Source of the DNA: Cupriavidus pauculus
Lineage (GTDB): Bacteria; Pseudomonadota; Gammaproteobacteria; Burkholderiales; Burkholderiaceae
Assembly (NCBI RefSeq): GCF_002858765.1
Contig: NZ_PJRP01000003.1
Location: 124,001 to 188,000 of the forward strand
Reading direction: 5' to 3'
Length of the DNA stretch: 64,000 nt
In this document: positions 26,949 through 35,893 of the stretch, in pieces
How the letters are laid out: each line of letters opens with the position of its first letter
How positions within the stretch are numbered: position 1 is the first letter of the stretch
The notes under the pieces: generated by a model
Databases searched by the model: none
Told to the model about the DNA's origin: nothing
The model's input: the letters and a program-made list of their open reading frames with translations, nothing else
Position numbers and translations under genes: made by a program

Positions 26949-27982
26949 GAGGTCTTGCTTGCGGATGTAGCGGTCTTGCGTGTCCGGGCGACCTTGCCAG
27001 CACTGTCAGCGCTGCCGGTACTGCCAGTGCTGCGGTTGCCGTGGAGGCTGCGGTGTGCGATGTCGATCTCCCGGGCCGTTTCGCGCAGGCATTCGGCCAG
27101 CTCGGCCACGCTCGGCGGCAACCGGCGGTCGCGCAGCGTGATGATGCCCACGGGCGGCAAGTCCACTTCCACGGCCATCGCCAGCACGTGAAAGCGCCCT
27201 TCGGCCTGCAACTGGCGGCCTACGGAGCCCGCGACGAACCCCACCGCCTGCCGTGTGGTGACGGCCAGGTACGACGACGACTCGATCACGTCGGCCGGGG
27301 GCTGCTGCCCATGACGGAAGAACGCCTGCTCGATCTTGACCCGCAGCGACGCCCACGGCGGCGGCATCACCAGCGGATGCCGCGCCAGGTCGGCCCAGTC
27401 GGTGCTGGCCTGCCGCGACAGCGGATGGCCAGCGGCCACGATGGCCACCATCGGGTCCTCGTAGAGCGCGTCGGTAATCAGGTCTGGCGCGGCATAGGCG
27501 GGTTCCAGGCGGCCGACGATCACGTCGAGTTCCGACAGGCGCAGGCGCGGCAGCAGGTGCGTGAGGTCGCCCTCCTCGACCAGCACCGTCGCCCGGGGCG
27601 AGCGGTCCTTGAGGCGCGCCACGGCCTGGGCCAGCAGCACGGGCAGCGTCGCGCCCATCGATCCCACGCGCACACGGCCCGCCGCGCCACTGGCCACGGC
27701 CTCGATCTCGTCGCGCGTCACGTCGTACTGGGCGAGCACGGCGCGCGCAAAGCGCACCAGCGATTCGCCGGCCGGCGTGGGCTCCGTGCCGCGCGTGGAC
27801 CGCGTGAACAGCGTCAGACCCAGCATCTTTTCCACTTCGGCCAGCACCTTGGACACCGCAGGCTGGCTGACCGACAGGAATTCGGCCGTGCGGCCAAGAT
27901 GGCGGAACTCGTCCAGCGCCACCAGCAGTTGCAGGTGGCGAAGCTTGATGTTGGAGCGGAAGGCCCGGTCGATATGCGCCAT
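26945..27982 (-). CDS. LysR family transcriptional regulator
   Basis: A 345-residue LysR protein with helix-turn-helix at residues 15-72 (HLGRTAEFLSVSQPAVSKVL) and an effector domain to about 310. The last 30 residues are a Ser/Thr/Gly/Lys-rich tail encoded by GC-rich, repeat-like DNA, longer than the family norm. It resembles GbpR-type regulators of sugar-acid genes. It is divergent from the Bug receptor-UxaA operon and translationally coupled to the DadA-like gene behind it. The ATG at 27982 is the natural family start. Direct and inverted repeats in the gap to the receptor gene are likely its sites. Confidence 0.88.
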   Translation of the reverse strand: MAHIDRAFRSNIKLRHLQLLVALDEFRHLGRTAEFLSVSQPAVSKVLAEVEKMLGLTLFTRSTRGTEPTPAGESLVRFARAVLAQYDVTRDEIEAVASGAAGRVRVGSMGATLPVLLAQAVARLKDRSPRATVLVEEGDLTHLLPRLRLSELDVIVGRLEPAYAAPDLITDALYEDPMVAIVAAGHPLSRQASTDWADLARHPLVMPPPWASLRVKIEQAFFRHGQQPPADVIESSSYLAVTTRQAVGFVAGSVGRQLQAEGRFHVLAMAVEVDLPPVGIITLRDRRLPPSVAELAECLRETAREIDIAHRSLHGNRSTGSTGSADSAGKVARTRKTATSASKTS

Positions 27983-27997
27983 GGCAGCGAGTCTACC

Positions 27998-28045
27998 TAA
28001 CCGGAAGGTTATGAAGCAATGCCAATTTTCTATTGGAAGGTTATG
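27998..28045. promoter_or_regulatory. Probable LysR operator region with direct repeats
   Basis: TAACC GGAA GGTTA (27998-28011) is an inverted repeat. GGAAGGTTATG occurs at 28003-28013 and again at 28035-28045, 32 bases apart, which places the copies on the same DNA face. Between them CCAAT TTTCT ATTGG (28022-28036) forms another dyad. This is the only complex dyad cluster in the 144-base gap between the LysR and receptor genes. Confidence 0.55.
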
Positions 28046-28126
28046 TTCGGCGCGCCCACAATCGCTGCCAGAGCGGGTTGGCATCGAAGCCGGTCCGCGA
28101 CCTAAAACAAGATCGGAGACATCCCC

Positions 28127-29152
28127 ATGACGCAAGGTCTTCCCCCCAGCCTTTCGCGCCGCCGGCTTCTGCTGGGCAGCGCCGCCACCGCCGCCGTTGC
28201 CGCTACCGGCACGGCCAGCCTGCTTGTGCCGCGTATTGCACGCGCGGCCGGCGAGTATCCCGACCGTCCCATCACGTTCATCTGCCCCTGGCCGGTGGGC
28301 GGCACGGCCGACCAGTCGATGCGGGCCCTGTGCCAGGTGGCGTCGGGGATCCTCAAGCAGTCGATCGTGGTGGAAAACCGCGCCGGGGCATCGGGCATGA
28401 TCGGCACCAAGGCGCTGGCCCGCGCCAACCCCGATGGCTACACCATCGGCCAGATTCCGATTTCGGTCACGCGCTTCTCGCAGTTGGGCATGCTGCAGCT
28501 GGACCCGCGCACCGAACTGACCTACCTGGCGCGCACCTCGGGCCAGACCTTCGGCATCGCCGTGCCGGCCGGCTCGCGCTTCAAGACGCTGGCCGACGTG
28601 GTGGCCGAAGCCAAGGCGCACCCCGGCAAGATCACCTACGCGCATGCCGGCATCGGCGGCGCCACGCACGTCGGCATGGAGCAGTTCGCGCTGGCCGCCG
28701 GCGTGAAGTTCAACGCCATCGCCTACAAGGGCGGCTCGCAGGCCCTGCAGGACGTGCTGGCCAACCAGGTGGACCTGCTGGCCGATTCCAGCTCGTGGGC
28801 TCCCCATGTGGAAGCCGGCAAGCTGCGCCTGCTGGCCACCTGGGGCGAGCAACGCACGCCGCGCTTCAAGGACACGCCGACGCTCAAGGAACTGGGCTAC
28901 AACGTCGTGGTGGAAGCGCCCAACGGCATCGGCGCGCCCAAGGGCCTGCCGCCCGAGATCGAAAAGAAGTTGCGCGATGCCTTCCGTGCCGCTGTGTCCA
29001 GCGCCGAATTCAAGACGGTGGCCGCGCGCATCGACGCGCCGATCATGTACCTGGACGGCCCCGACTACAAGAAGTACGTCGCCGAGGTCTACGGCCAGGA
29101 GACGCAGCTGATCCAGCGCCTGAAGCTCAAGGAAATGCTCGCGCAGAGCTAA
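28127..29152 (+). CDS. Bug/TctC-type receptor with twin-arginine signal
   Basis: A 341-residue periplasmic binding protein. Unlike two of the other receptors in the window its signal carries a twin-arginine motif, SRRRLLLG, followed by an Ala-rich hydrophobic stretch and probable cleavage after ARA, so export by Tat is likely. The Bug features are CPWPVGGTADQSMRAL, ENRAGASGMIGTKALA and YKGGSQALQDVLANQV. It heads the operon with the UxaA-type dehydratase 21 bases downstream, so a hexarate or hexonate is the probable ligand (inference from context). Confidence 0.9.
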   Translation: MTQGLPPSLSRRRLLLGSAATAAVAATGTASLLVPRIARAAGEYPDRPITFICPWPVGGTADQSMRALCQVASGILKQSIVVENRAGASGMIGTKALARANPDGYTIGQIPISVTRFSQLGMLQLDPRTELTYLARTSGQTFGIAVPAGSRFKTLADVVAEAKAHPGKITYAHAGIGGATHVGMEQFALAAGVKFNAIAYKGGSQALQDVLANQVDLLADSSSWAPHVEAGKLRLLATWGEQRTPRFKDTPTLKELGYNVVVEAPNGIGAPKGLPPEIEKKLRDAFRAAVSSAEFKTVAARIDAPIMYLDGPDYKKYVAEVYGQETQLIQRLKLKEMLAQS

Positions 29153-29173
29153 CCCGCCCCCACTCTGTCAATC

Positions 29174-30697
29174 GTGACCCTGAACCCCGTCATTCGCCTG
29201 CACGCCAACGATAACGTCCTGATCGCCCGCGGCGACCTGACGCTGGGCCAGCACCTGGACGACCTGGGCGTGCGTGTGCGCGCCCAGGTGCCCGCCGGCC
29301 ACAAGATTGCCGCCCGTGCGATTGCGCGCGGCGAGCAGGTCAAGAAGTACGACACCGTGATCGGCGTGGCCGACCGCGACATCGCCGCCGGCGAGCACGT
29401 GCACAGCCACAACCTGCGGCTCGTGGATTTCTACCGCGATCCCGCGTTCGGCGCCGATGTACGCCCCGTGGACTACGTGCCCGAAAGCGAGCGCGCGACG
29501 TTCATGGGCTACGTGCGGCCCGACGGCCGCGTGGGCACGCGCAATTTCGTCGGCATCCTGTCGTCGGTGAACTGCTCCGCCACGGTCATCAAGCACATCG
29601 CCGCGCACTTCACGAAGGAACGGCTGGCCGCCTATCCCAATGTCGATGGCGTGGTGGCGTTCGCGCAGAGCAGCGGCTGCGGCATGTCGTCGCCCAGCGA
29701 GCACTTCGACCTCCTGCGCCGCACCATTGCCGGCTACGCCCGGCACCCCAACCTGGCGGGCGTGCTGATCGTCGGCCTTGGCTGCGAGCGCAACCAGGTG
29801 GTGTCGCTGGTGGAATCGCAGGGGCTGGTGCCCGGAGAGAACCTGCACACGCTGGTGATGCAGGACACGGGCGGCACGCGCGCCACGATCGAAGCCGGCA
29901 TCCGCGCCATCGAGGCCATGCTGCCGGCCGCCAATGCGTTCCGGCGCCAGCCCGTGAGCGCCAGCCATATCAAGATCGGCCTCGAATGCGGTGGGTCGGA
30001 CGGCTTTTCCGGCATCACGGCCAACCCGGCCCTGGGCGCGGCCATGGATATCCTGGTGCGCCACGGCGGCACCGCGATCCTGTCGGAAACCCCCGAAATC
30101 CACGGCGTGGAATACATGCTCACGCGCCGGGCGGTGACGCCCGAGGTGGGCCAGAAGCTGCTGGACCGCCTGGCCTGGTGGGAACGCTACACCGCCGGGC
30201 ACAACGCCCAGTTCAACGGCGTGGTGGGCCACGGCAACCAGCAGGGCGGCCTGGCCAACATCTTCGAGAAGTCGCTGGGCTCGGCCATGAAGGGCGGCAC
30301 CACGCCGCTGCAGGCCGTGTACGAGTACGCCGAGCCGATCGACAAGGCTGGCTTTGTCTTCATGGACTCCCCCGGCTACGACCCGGTGGCCGCCACGGGC
30401 CAGATCGCCAGCGGCGCCAACCTGATCTGCTTCACCACGGGGCGCGGCTCGATGTTCGGCTCGAAGCCGGCCCCGACGATCAAGCTGGCGTCGAATTCGC
30501 CGATGTTCCGCCGGCTCGAAGAAGACATGGACATCAACTGCGGCCTGGTGCTCGATGGCGAGCTGAGCGTGGCCCAGATGGGCGAACGGATCTTCGCGCA
30601 CATCCTGCGCGCCGCCTCCGGCGAGCCCACCAAGAGCGAGCTGCTAGGCCTGGGCGATCATGAATTCGTGCCCTGGCATGTGGGGATTGTGAGCTAG
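29174..30697 (+). CDS. Altronate/galactarate dehydratase family (UxaA/GarD)
   Basis: A 507-residue dehydratase with a small N-terminal SAF domain (residues 1-90, HANDNVLIARGDL) and the large C-terminal dehydratase domain (GYVRPDGRVGTRNFVGIL, QSSGCGM, GLGCERNQV, LECGGSDGFSGITANPALG). The family removes water from altronate or galactarate to give 2-keto-3-deoxy sugar acids. Start is GTG at 29174. The following genes encode an aldehyde dehydrogenase and an HpaI-type aldolase, which fits cleavage of a 2-keto-3-deoxy aldarate. Which substrate is used cannot be decided from sequence: UxaA members are about 495 residues and GarD about 520, and this lies between. Confidence 0.87.
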   Translation: MTLNPVIRLHANDNVLIARGDLTLGQHLDDLGVRVRAQVPAGHKIAARAIARGEQVKKYDTVIGVADRDIAAGEHVHSHNLRLVDFYRDPAFGADVRPVDYVPESERATFMGYVRPDGRVGTRNFVGILSSVNCSATVIKHIAAHFTKERLAAYPNVDGVVAFAQSSGCGMSSPSEHFDLLRRTIAGYARHPNLAGVLIVGLGCERNQVVSLVESQGLVPGENLHTLVMQDTGGTRATIEAGIRAIEAMLPAANAFRRQPVSASHIKIGLECGGSDGFSGITANPALGAAMDILVRHGGTAILSETPEIHGVEYMLTRRAVTPEVGQKLLDRLAWWERYTAGHNAQFNGVVGHGNQQGGLANIFEKSLGSAMKGGTTPLQAVYEYAEPIDKAGFVFMDSPGYDPVAATGQIASGANLICFTTGRGSMFGSKPAPTIKLASNSPMFRRLEEDMDINCGLVLDGELSVAQMGERIFAHILRAASGEPTKSELLGLGDHEFVPWHVGIVS

Positions 30698-30720
30698 GCA
30701 CTTCGCAAATCACACGCTTG

Positions 30721-30835
30721 CCCTCTCCCCCGACCCCTCTCCCGCAAAGCGGGAGAGGGGCGCAAACCAGTGGATCTTGAGCCACCCGATGTTGTCTCCC
30801 CCTCCCGCCCTGCGGGAGAGGCGCGGGGGAGAGGG
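30721..30835. repeat. Nested REP/BIME-like palindrome between two operon genes
   Basis: CCCCTCTCCCGC AAA GCGGGAGAGGGG (30734-30760) is a perfect 12-3-12 hairpin. A second, CTCCCGC CCT GCGGGAG, lies at 30802-30818, and CCCTCTCCCCC at 30721-30731 pairs with GGGGGAGAGGG at 30825-30835 around both. The whole 115-base unit has the look of a repetitive extragenic palindromic element. It occupies most of the spacer between the dehydratase and aldehyde dehydrogenase genes and could act in mRNA processing or partial termination. Confidence 0.75.
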
Positions 30836-30866
30836 CCAGCCCTTCAAATTCCGACCACACATCCCG

Positions 30867-32336
30867 ATGCTGACCACCCTCACCGACCCCACCCTGCTCC
30901 GCAGCCAGAACTTCATCGACCAGCAGTGGTGCGACAGCCGTGCCCGCCTGGAAGTGACCAACCCCGCCACGGGCGCCGTGATCGCCGACGTACCGGACAG
31001 CGATGCCGACGACGCCCGGCGCGCCGCCGATGCCGCCGCCACGGCCTTCCCGGCCTGGAGCCGCCGCACCGCGCGCGACCGCGCCCAGATCATCAAGCGC
31101 TGGCACGCGCTGATCCTGGCCAACGAGCAGGACCTGGCGCGCATCATCTCTGCCGAGCAGGGCAAGCCGATGCACGAGAGCCTGGGCGAAGTGCGCTACG
31201 GGGGATCGTATGTGGAATGGTTCGCCGAGGAAGCCACGCGCATCTGCGGCGACGTGGTGGCCGAGGCCGTGCCCGGCCGCAAGATGCTCGTGCTGAAAGA
31301 GCCCGTGGGCGTGGTGGCGGCCATCACGCCGTGGAATTTCCCGCTGGCAATGATCGCCCGCAAGATCGCCCCCGCCCTGGCCGCCGGCTGCACCGTGGTC
31401 GCCAAGCCCGCCGAAGACACCCCGCTGACCGCGCTGGCATTGGTCCGCCTGGCGGAACAGGCGGGCCTGCCGCACGGCGTGCTCAATATCGTCACGGCAT
31501 CGCGCACCAACACGCCGGCCGTGGTCGATGCCTGGCTGGCCGATGCGCGCGTGCGCAAGATCACGTTCACTGGCTCCACGCCGGTGGGCAAGCACCTGGC
31601 CCGCGAATCGGCCGGTACGCTCAAGAAGCTGTCGCTGGAACTGGGCGGCAACGCCCCGTTCATCGTGTTCGACGATGCCGACCTCGATGCCGCAGTCGAT
31701 GGCCTGATGGCCGCCAAGTTCCGCAACGGCGGCCAGACCTGCGTGTGCCCCAACCGCGTCTACGTGCAGGCCGGCGTCCACGACGCCTTCGTCAGCAAGC
31801 TGGCCGCCCGCGTGGGCGCGCTGCATGTGGGCCCGGCCACCGAGCCCGCCGCGCAGATCGGCCCGATGATCAACGCCCGCGCCGTCGACAAGATCGACCG
31901 CCATGTGCGCGATGCCGTGGACCAGGGCGCCCGCGTGGTGGTGGGCGGCGAGCGCGTGCGCACCGGCGACGGCCCGCACTACTACGCCCCGACCGTGCTC
32001 GTCGGCGCCACGCCCGCGATGGCGCTGGCGCACGAGGAAACCTTCGGCCCCGTGGCGCCGGTGTTCCGTTTCACCCACGAGGACGAAGTGATCCGCGACG
32101 CCAATGACACGCCGTTCGGCCTGGCCGCCTATTTCTATTCCAACGACGTGCGCCGCATCTGGCGCGTGGCGCAGGCGCTGGAAACCGGCATCGTCGGCAT
32201 CAACGAGGGCGCGCTGGCGTCCGAAGCGGCGCCGTTCGGCGGCGTGAAGGAATCGGGCTACGGCCGCGAAGGATCGCGCCATGGGCTTGACGATTACATG
32301 CATACCAAGTATCTGTGCCAGGGCCAGTTGCACTGA
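30867..32336 (+). CDS. NAD(P)-dependent aldehyde dehydrogenase, GabD-like
   Basis: A 489-residue ALDH-superfamily enzyme. [20 protein letters not shown], the catalytic Glu in LELGGNAPF and the nucleophile Cys in [11 protein letters not shown] are intact, and the length is standard. It is closest in pattern to succinate-semialdehyde dehydrogenase GabD, but in this operon it may oxidise a semialdehyde released by the aldolase, such as tartronate semialdehyde, or alpha-ketoglutarate semialdehyde. The ATG at 30867 begins just after the palindromic element; upstream in-frame sequence is part of that element and unlikely to be translated. Confidence 0.9.
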   Translation: MLTTLTDPTLLRSQNFIDQQWCDSRARLEVTNPATGAVIADVPDSDADDARRAADAAATAFPAWSRRTARDRAQIIKRWHALILANEQDLARIISAEQGKPMHESLGEVRYGGSYVEWFAEEATRICGDVVAEAVPGRKMLVLKEPVGVVAAITPWNFPLAMIARKIAPALAAGCTVVAKPAEDTPLTALALVRLAEQAGLPHGVLNIVTASRTNTPAVVDAWLADARVRKITFTGSTPVGKHLARESAGTLKKLSLELGGNAPFIVFDDADLDAAVDGLMAAKFRNGGQTCVCPNRVYVQAGVHDAFVSKLAARVGALHVGPATEPAAQIGPMINARAVDKIDRHVRDAVDQGARVVVGGERVRTGDGPHYYAPTVLVGATPAMALAHEETFGPVAPVFRFTHEDEVIRDANDTPFGLAAYFYSNDVRRIWRVAQALETGIVGINEGALASEAAPFGGVKESGYGREGSRHGLDDYMHTKYLCQGQLH

Positions 32337-32386
32337 CAACGCCCATCGAACCCGTTCGACACCCCCGGACCGACAGGAGACACCCC

Positions 32387-33190
32387 ATGCCCGCCCACAA
32401 CCCGTTCAAGGCCGCCCTGGCCGCCCGCCAGGCCCAGATCGGACTCTGGATGTCCGCCGCCACGCCCTACCTGGCCGAAGTCAGCGCCACGGCCGGCTTC
32501 GACTGGCTGCTGGTGGACGGCGAACACGCGCCCAACGACGTGCGCACCATCCTGCAGACGCTGCAGGTGCTGGCCCCGTACCGCTCGCAGCCCGTGGTGC
32601 GCGCCGTGTCGGGCGAGACCGCGCTGATCAAGCAGTTGCTTGACATCGGCGCCCGCACGCTGCTGATTCCGATGGTGGATACCGCCGAGCAGGCCGCTGC
32701 GCTGGTGCGCGCCACGCGCTATCCGCCGTTCGGCGTGCGGGGCGTAGGCAGCGCCGTGGGCCGCGTGTCGCAATGGAGCGCCCGCAAGGATTACCTGGCC
32801 GTGGCCGATGACGAGGTCTGCCTGCTGGTGCAGGCCGAGACCGTGACTGCCATGCAGAACCTGGAGGCCATCTGCGCGGTCGACGGCGTGGATGGCGTGT
32901 TCATCGGGCCGGCCGACCTGGCCGCGTCGATGGGCCATCGCGGCAACCCGGGCCATCCTGAGGTGCAGGCGCAGATCGAGAGCGCCATGCGCACGATCAT
33001 CGCCAGCGGCAAGGCCGCCGGCACGCTGACTTCAGACAATGCGCTGGCTCGTCGTTACCTGGAACTGGGCTGCACCTTCGTGGCCACCGGCGTCGACGTG
33101 CTGGTCTACGCCAACGCGGCGCGCAAGCTCGCCGCCGAATTCCTGCCGGAGCGCGCCCAACAGGTGTCCGCGCCCGGCGCCGCCTACTGA
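32387..33190 (+). CDS. HpaI/GarL-type class II aldolase
   Basis: A 267-residue metal-dependent pyruvate aldolase of the HpcH/HpaI family. Key stretches are [36 protein letters not shown] and [14 protein letters not shown], the last carrying the divalent metal ligand. Family members split 4-hydroxy-2-keto acids, for instance 5-keto-4-deoxyglucarate to pyruvate and tartronate semialdehyde (GarL). With a UxaA/GarD-type dehydratase two genes upstream that reaction is a strong candidate. AGGAGA lies 6 bases before the ATG at 32387. The gap to the next gene is 9 bases. Confidence 0.9.
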   Translation: MPAHNPFKAALAARQAQIGLWMSAATPYLAEVSATAGFDWLLVDGEHAPNDVRTILQTLQVLAPYRSQPVVRAVSGETALIKQLLDIGARTLLIPMVDTAEQAAALVRATRYPPFGVRGVGSAVGRVSQWSARKDYLAVADDEVCLLVQAETVTAMQNLEAICAVDGVDGVFIGPADLAASMGHRGNPGHPEVQAQIESAMRTIIASGKAAGTLTSDNALARRYLELGCTFVATGVDVLVYANAARKLAAEFLPERAQQVSAPGAAY

Positions 33191-33199
33191 GTATCGAAG

Positions 33200-34666
33200 A
33201 TGTCCTCGCTACCTTCCCAAGCCTTGCCTTCCCAAGCTGCCCTGCTCCAGGCCATGCAGGCCATCGTCGGCCCCAACGGCTGCCTGACCGCCGACGCCGA
33301 CACCGAACCGTTCGTGACCGACTACCGCCGCATCTATCACGGCAAGTCGCCGCTGGTGGTCATGCCCGCCACCACCGAACAGGTCAGCCGGGTGATGGCC
33401 TGGTGCTATGACAACAACGTGCCCGTGGTGCCCCAGGGCGGCAATACGTCGCTGATGGGCGGCGCCGTGCCCGACGACAGCGGCACGGCCATCGTGATCA
33501 GCCTGAAGAAGATGAACCGCGTGCTGGCCATCGACACCGTCAACGACACGATGACCGTGGAAGCCGGCGTGACGCTGTCCGGCGCGCGCGCCGCGGCCGA
33601 CGATGCCCGGCGCCTGTTTCCGCTGCGCATCGGCTCGGAAGGCTCGTGCCAGATCGGCGGCAACCTGTCGACCAACGCGGGCGGCACGGCCGTGCTGCGC
33701 TACGGCAACATGCGCGACCTGGTGCTGGGCATCGAGGTGGTGCTGCCCGACGGGCGCATCTTTTCGTCGCTCAAGGGCCTGCGCAAGGACAACACCGGCT
33801 ACGACCTCAAGCACCTGTTCATCGGCGCCGAAGGCACGCTCGGCATCATCACCGGCGCCGTGCTGAAGCTGATGCCGCAGCCGCGTTCCACCGCCGTCGC
33901 CTTCGTGGCCGTGGACGGCCCCGAGGCGGCCGTCAAGCTGCTGGGCGAAGCCCGCGCGCTGTCGGGCGGCGCAGTCACGGCCTTCGAGCTGATCTCGGCC
34001 CCGGCGCTGGACCTGGTGCTCGAATACCTGGGCGACGTGCCGTCACCGCTGCCGGCACGCCATGACTGGATGGTGCTGATCGAGCTGACGTCGGGCACCG
34101 ACGGGGAAACGCTCAGCGGCACGCTGATGGAGATTCTGGAATCGGGCCTGGGCAACGCCTGGGTGGTGGATGCCGCCGTGGCGTCGAGCCTGGCCGACGT
34201 GCAGCAGTTCTGGCGCATCCGCGAGGAAATCTCGGACGCCCAGACCCGCACCGGCGGCAGCATCAAGTGCGACATCTCGGTTCCGGTGTCGCGCATCGCG
34301 CAGTTCATCGAGAAGGCGTCGGCCGAGGTGCTGGCGCTGGAGCCGGCCACCCGCATGGTGATCTACGGCCATATGGGCGACGGCAACGTCCACTTCAACC
34401 CGCTGCGCCCGAAGGACCGCGACGCCAAGGACTTCCTGGCGCAGTGGTACAAGCCCGTGTCGGATCTGGTCGACGGGCTGGCCCATGCCGAGAACGGCTC
34501 GATCTCGGCCGAGCACGGCGTCGGCGTGGCCAAGCGCGACGACCTGAGCCGCTACAAGTCGCCCGTGGAGCTGGAACTGATGTGGCAGGTCAAGCGCGCG
34601 CTCGATCCGAAGAACCTGTTGAACCCTGGCCGGGTGCTGCCACGGATCGCTGGGCCCGCTGACTGA
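33200..34666 (+). CDS. FAD-linked D-2-hydroxyacid dehydrogenase (GlcD family)
   Basis: A 488-residue flavoprotein with an N-terminal FAD_binding_4 domain (VVPQGGNTSLMGGAVP, GSCQIGGNLSTNAGG, AEGTLGIITGAVLK) and a C-terminal FAD-oxidase C domain (YGHMGDGNVHFN, SISAEHGVGVAKR, LDPKNLLNPGRVLP). Relatives oxidise D-lactate, glycolate or D-2-hydroxyglutarate. As the last gene of the sugar-acid operon it probably oxidises a 2-hydroxyacid formed downstream of the aldolase. Its 3' end overlaps the convergent EamA transporter gene by 77 bases. Confidence 0.9.
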   Translation: MSSLPSQALPSQAALLQAMQAIVGPNGCLTADADTEPFVTDYRRIYHGKSPLVVMPATTEQVSRVMAWCYDNNVPVVPQGGNTSLMGGAVPDDSGTAIVISLKKMNRVLAIDTVNDTMTVEAGVTLSGARAAADDARRLFPLRIGSEGSCQIGGNLSTNAGGTAVLRYGNMRDLVLGIEVVLPDGRIFSSLKGLRKDNTGYDLKHLFIGAEGTLGIITGAVLKLMPQPRSTAVAFVAVDGPEAAVKLLGEARALSGGAVTAFELISAPALDLVLEYLGDVPSPLPARHDWMVLIELTSGTDGETLSGTLMEILESGLGNAWVVDAAVASSLADVQQFWRIREEISDAQTRTGGSIKCDISVPVSRIAQFIEKASAEVLALEPATRMVIYGHMGDGNVHFNPLRPKDRDAKDFLAQWYKPVSDLVDGLAHAENGSISAEHGVGVAKRDDLSRYKSPVELELMWQVKRALDPKNLLNPGRVLPRIAGPAD

Positions 34667-35495
34667 GCCATACCCCGCCCAGCACCAGCACCATGCCCGC
34701 GATCTGCGCGGTGCTCAGCGTCTGGCCCAGCACGATCCAGCCGATCAGCACCGCCGTGAGCGGGCTCAGGAACCCCAGCGTCGCCACGGCGCCGGGGCCC
34801 AGGCGCGCGATGCCCCGGAACCACAGCACGTAGGTCAGCGCCCCGCCGATCACCGTCAGCCACGCCATGCCCAGCACGTTGGCCAGGGTGGGCGTCGGCA
34901 GCGGCGGTTCCAGCCATAGCGCGAAGGGCACCAGCAGGATGCCGCCCGCCGTCAGTTGCCAGGCCGTGAAGGTCAGCGCCGGCACCGGCGGCTGCCAGCG
35001 GCGCGTGAGCACGGTGCCCAGCGCCATCGACACCGCCCCGGCCAGTCCGGCCGCCACGCCCACCGCATCGAGCGTGGCCTTTGGGGTCAGCACCAGCAGC
35101 GCCACGCCCGCCAGCCCGGCCAGCGCCGCGGCAATCGCGGCCATCCGGATCGCAGATCCCAGCAACACACGCGACAGCCCGATCACGATCAGCGGCTGGA
35201 TGGCGCCGAGCGTGGCCGCCACGCCACCGGGCAGCCGGTAGGCCGAGACGAACAGCATGGCCCAGAAGAACGAGAAATTGAGCGCGCCCAGCACCAGCAG
35301 TCTGAGCCACCAATTGCGCGCCGGAAACTGCCGGCCCAGCAGCCAGAGCAGGATGCCGGCGGGCAGCGCACGCAGCGTGGCGACCGTCAGCGGATAGCCG
35401 GCGGGCAGCCAGTTGGTGGTCACCAGGTACGTGGTGCCCCAGATGGCGGGCGCCAGCGCGGTCAGCAGCAGGTCTGTCGAACGGCGGGTGGTCAT
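34590..35495 (-). CDS. EamA/DMT superfamily permease
   Basis: A 301-residue inner-membrane protein with ten hydrophobic segments arranged as two EamA repeats. Family points are PAIWGTTYLVTTNWLP, RALPAGILLW and, in the second half, LSPLTAVLIGWIVLGQTL. The family includes RhaT-like and YdcZ-like exporters of amino acids and metabolites; the substrate is unknown. AAGGGA lies 5 bases before the ATG at 35495. The last 77 bases are antisense to the end of the hydroxyacid dehydrogenase gene, so the two transcripts can interfere. Confidence 0.87.
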   Translation of the reverse strand: MTTRRSTDLLLTALAPAIWGTTYLVTTNWLPAGYPLTVATLRALPAGILLWLLGRQFPARNWWLRLLVLGALNFSFFWAMLFVSAYRLPGGVAATLGAIQPLIVIGLSRVLLGSAIRMAAIAAALAGLAGVALLVLTPKATLDAVGVAAGLAGAVSMALGTVLTRRWQPPVPALTFTAWQLTAGGILLVPFALWLEPPLPTPTLANVLGMAWLTVIGGALTYVLWFRGIARLGPGAVATLGFLSPLTAVLIGWIVLGQTLSTAQIAGMVLVLGGVWLSQRAQRSVAAPGQGSTGSSDRARA

Positions 35496-35630
35496 GGGGA
35501 TTCCCTTTGGGACCAGCGCAGGTGGATGCACGCAGCGGAATGTGCGCACATTACAGGACCGGCCGGTCCGCCGGAAGCCGATGGATATGGAACACAGCAT
35601 TTACCGCGCGTCATGAATCGGCCAGCCATG

Positions 35631-35654
35631 AAAAAAGCGGGGCCGCAGCCCCGC
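35631..35654 (-). terminator. Rho-independent terminator of the csbD-like gene
   Basis: On the minus strand GCGGGGC TGCG GCCCCGC is followed directly by six T's (A's at 35631-35636 on the plus strand). The hairpin starts 60 bases after the stop of the CsbD-like gene, and the orientation fits that gene only. Confidence 0.85.
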
Positions 35655-35713
35655 CTTCCGGTGACCGGGCGCCGCCCCTGACGGGTGGCCCCGGTCTCGC
35701 GCTGGTGCAAGCC

Positions 35714-35893
35714 CTAGCGCGGATTCTTCTTCATGTCTTCCTTGGTGTCGCCATAGGCCGCTTGCGTGCGGCCGGCCACCTGCTGGGCCTTGCCCTTCAT
35801 TTCCGTGGACGTCTTGCCGGTCACCTTGCCGGCCAGTTCCTTTGCCTTGCCCTTGGCCTCGTTCATGCGGCCCTTTACCTGGTCCTTGTTCAT
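35714..35893 (-). CDS. CsbD-like small stress protein
   Basis: A 59-residue, Lys-rich hydrophilic protein beginning MNKDQVKGRMNEAKGKAKEL and ending TKEDMKKNPR. The repeated K-G-K/A pattern and DQVKGR start are those of the CsbD family, stress-induced small proteins of unknown biochemical role (sigma-B-controlled in Bacillus). A GGAGAG Shine-Dalgarno lies 7 bases before the ATG at 35893, and a strong terminator follows, so it is a single-gene unit. Its small size and biased composition make it easy to miss. Confidence 0.85.
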   Translation of the reverse strand: MNKDQVKGRMNEAKGKAKELAGKVTGKTSTEMKGKAQQVAGRTQAAYGDTKEDMKKNPR

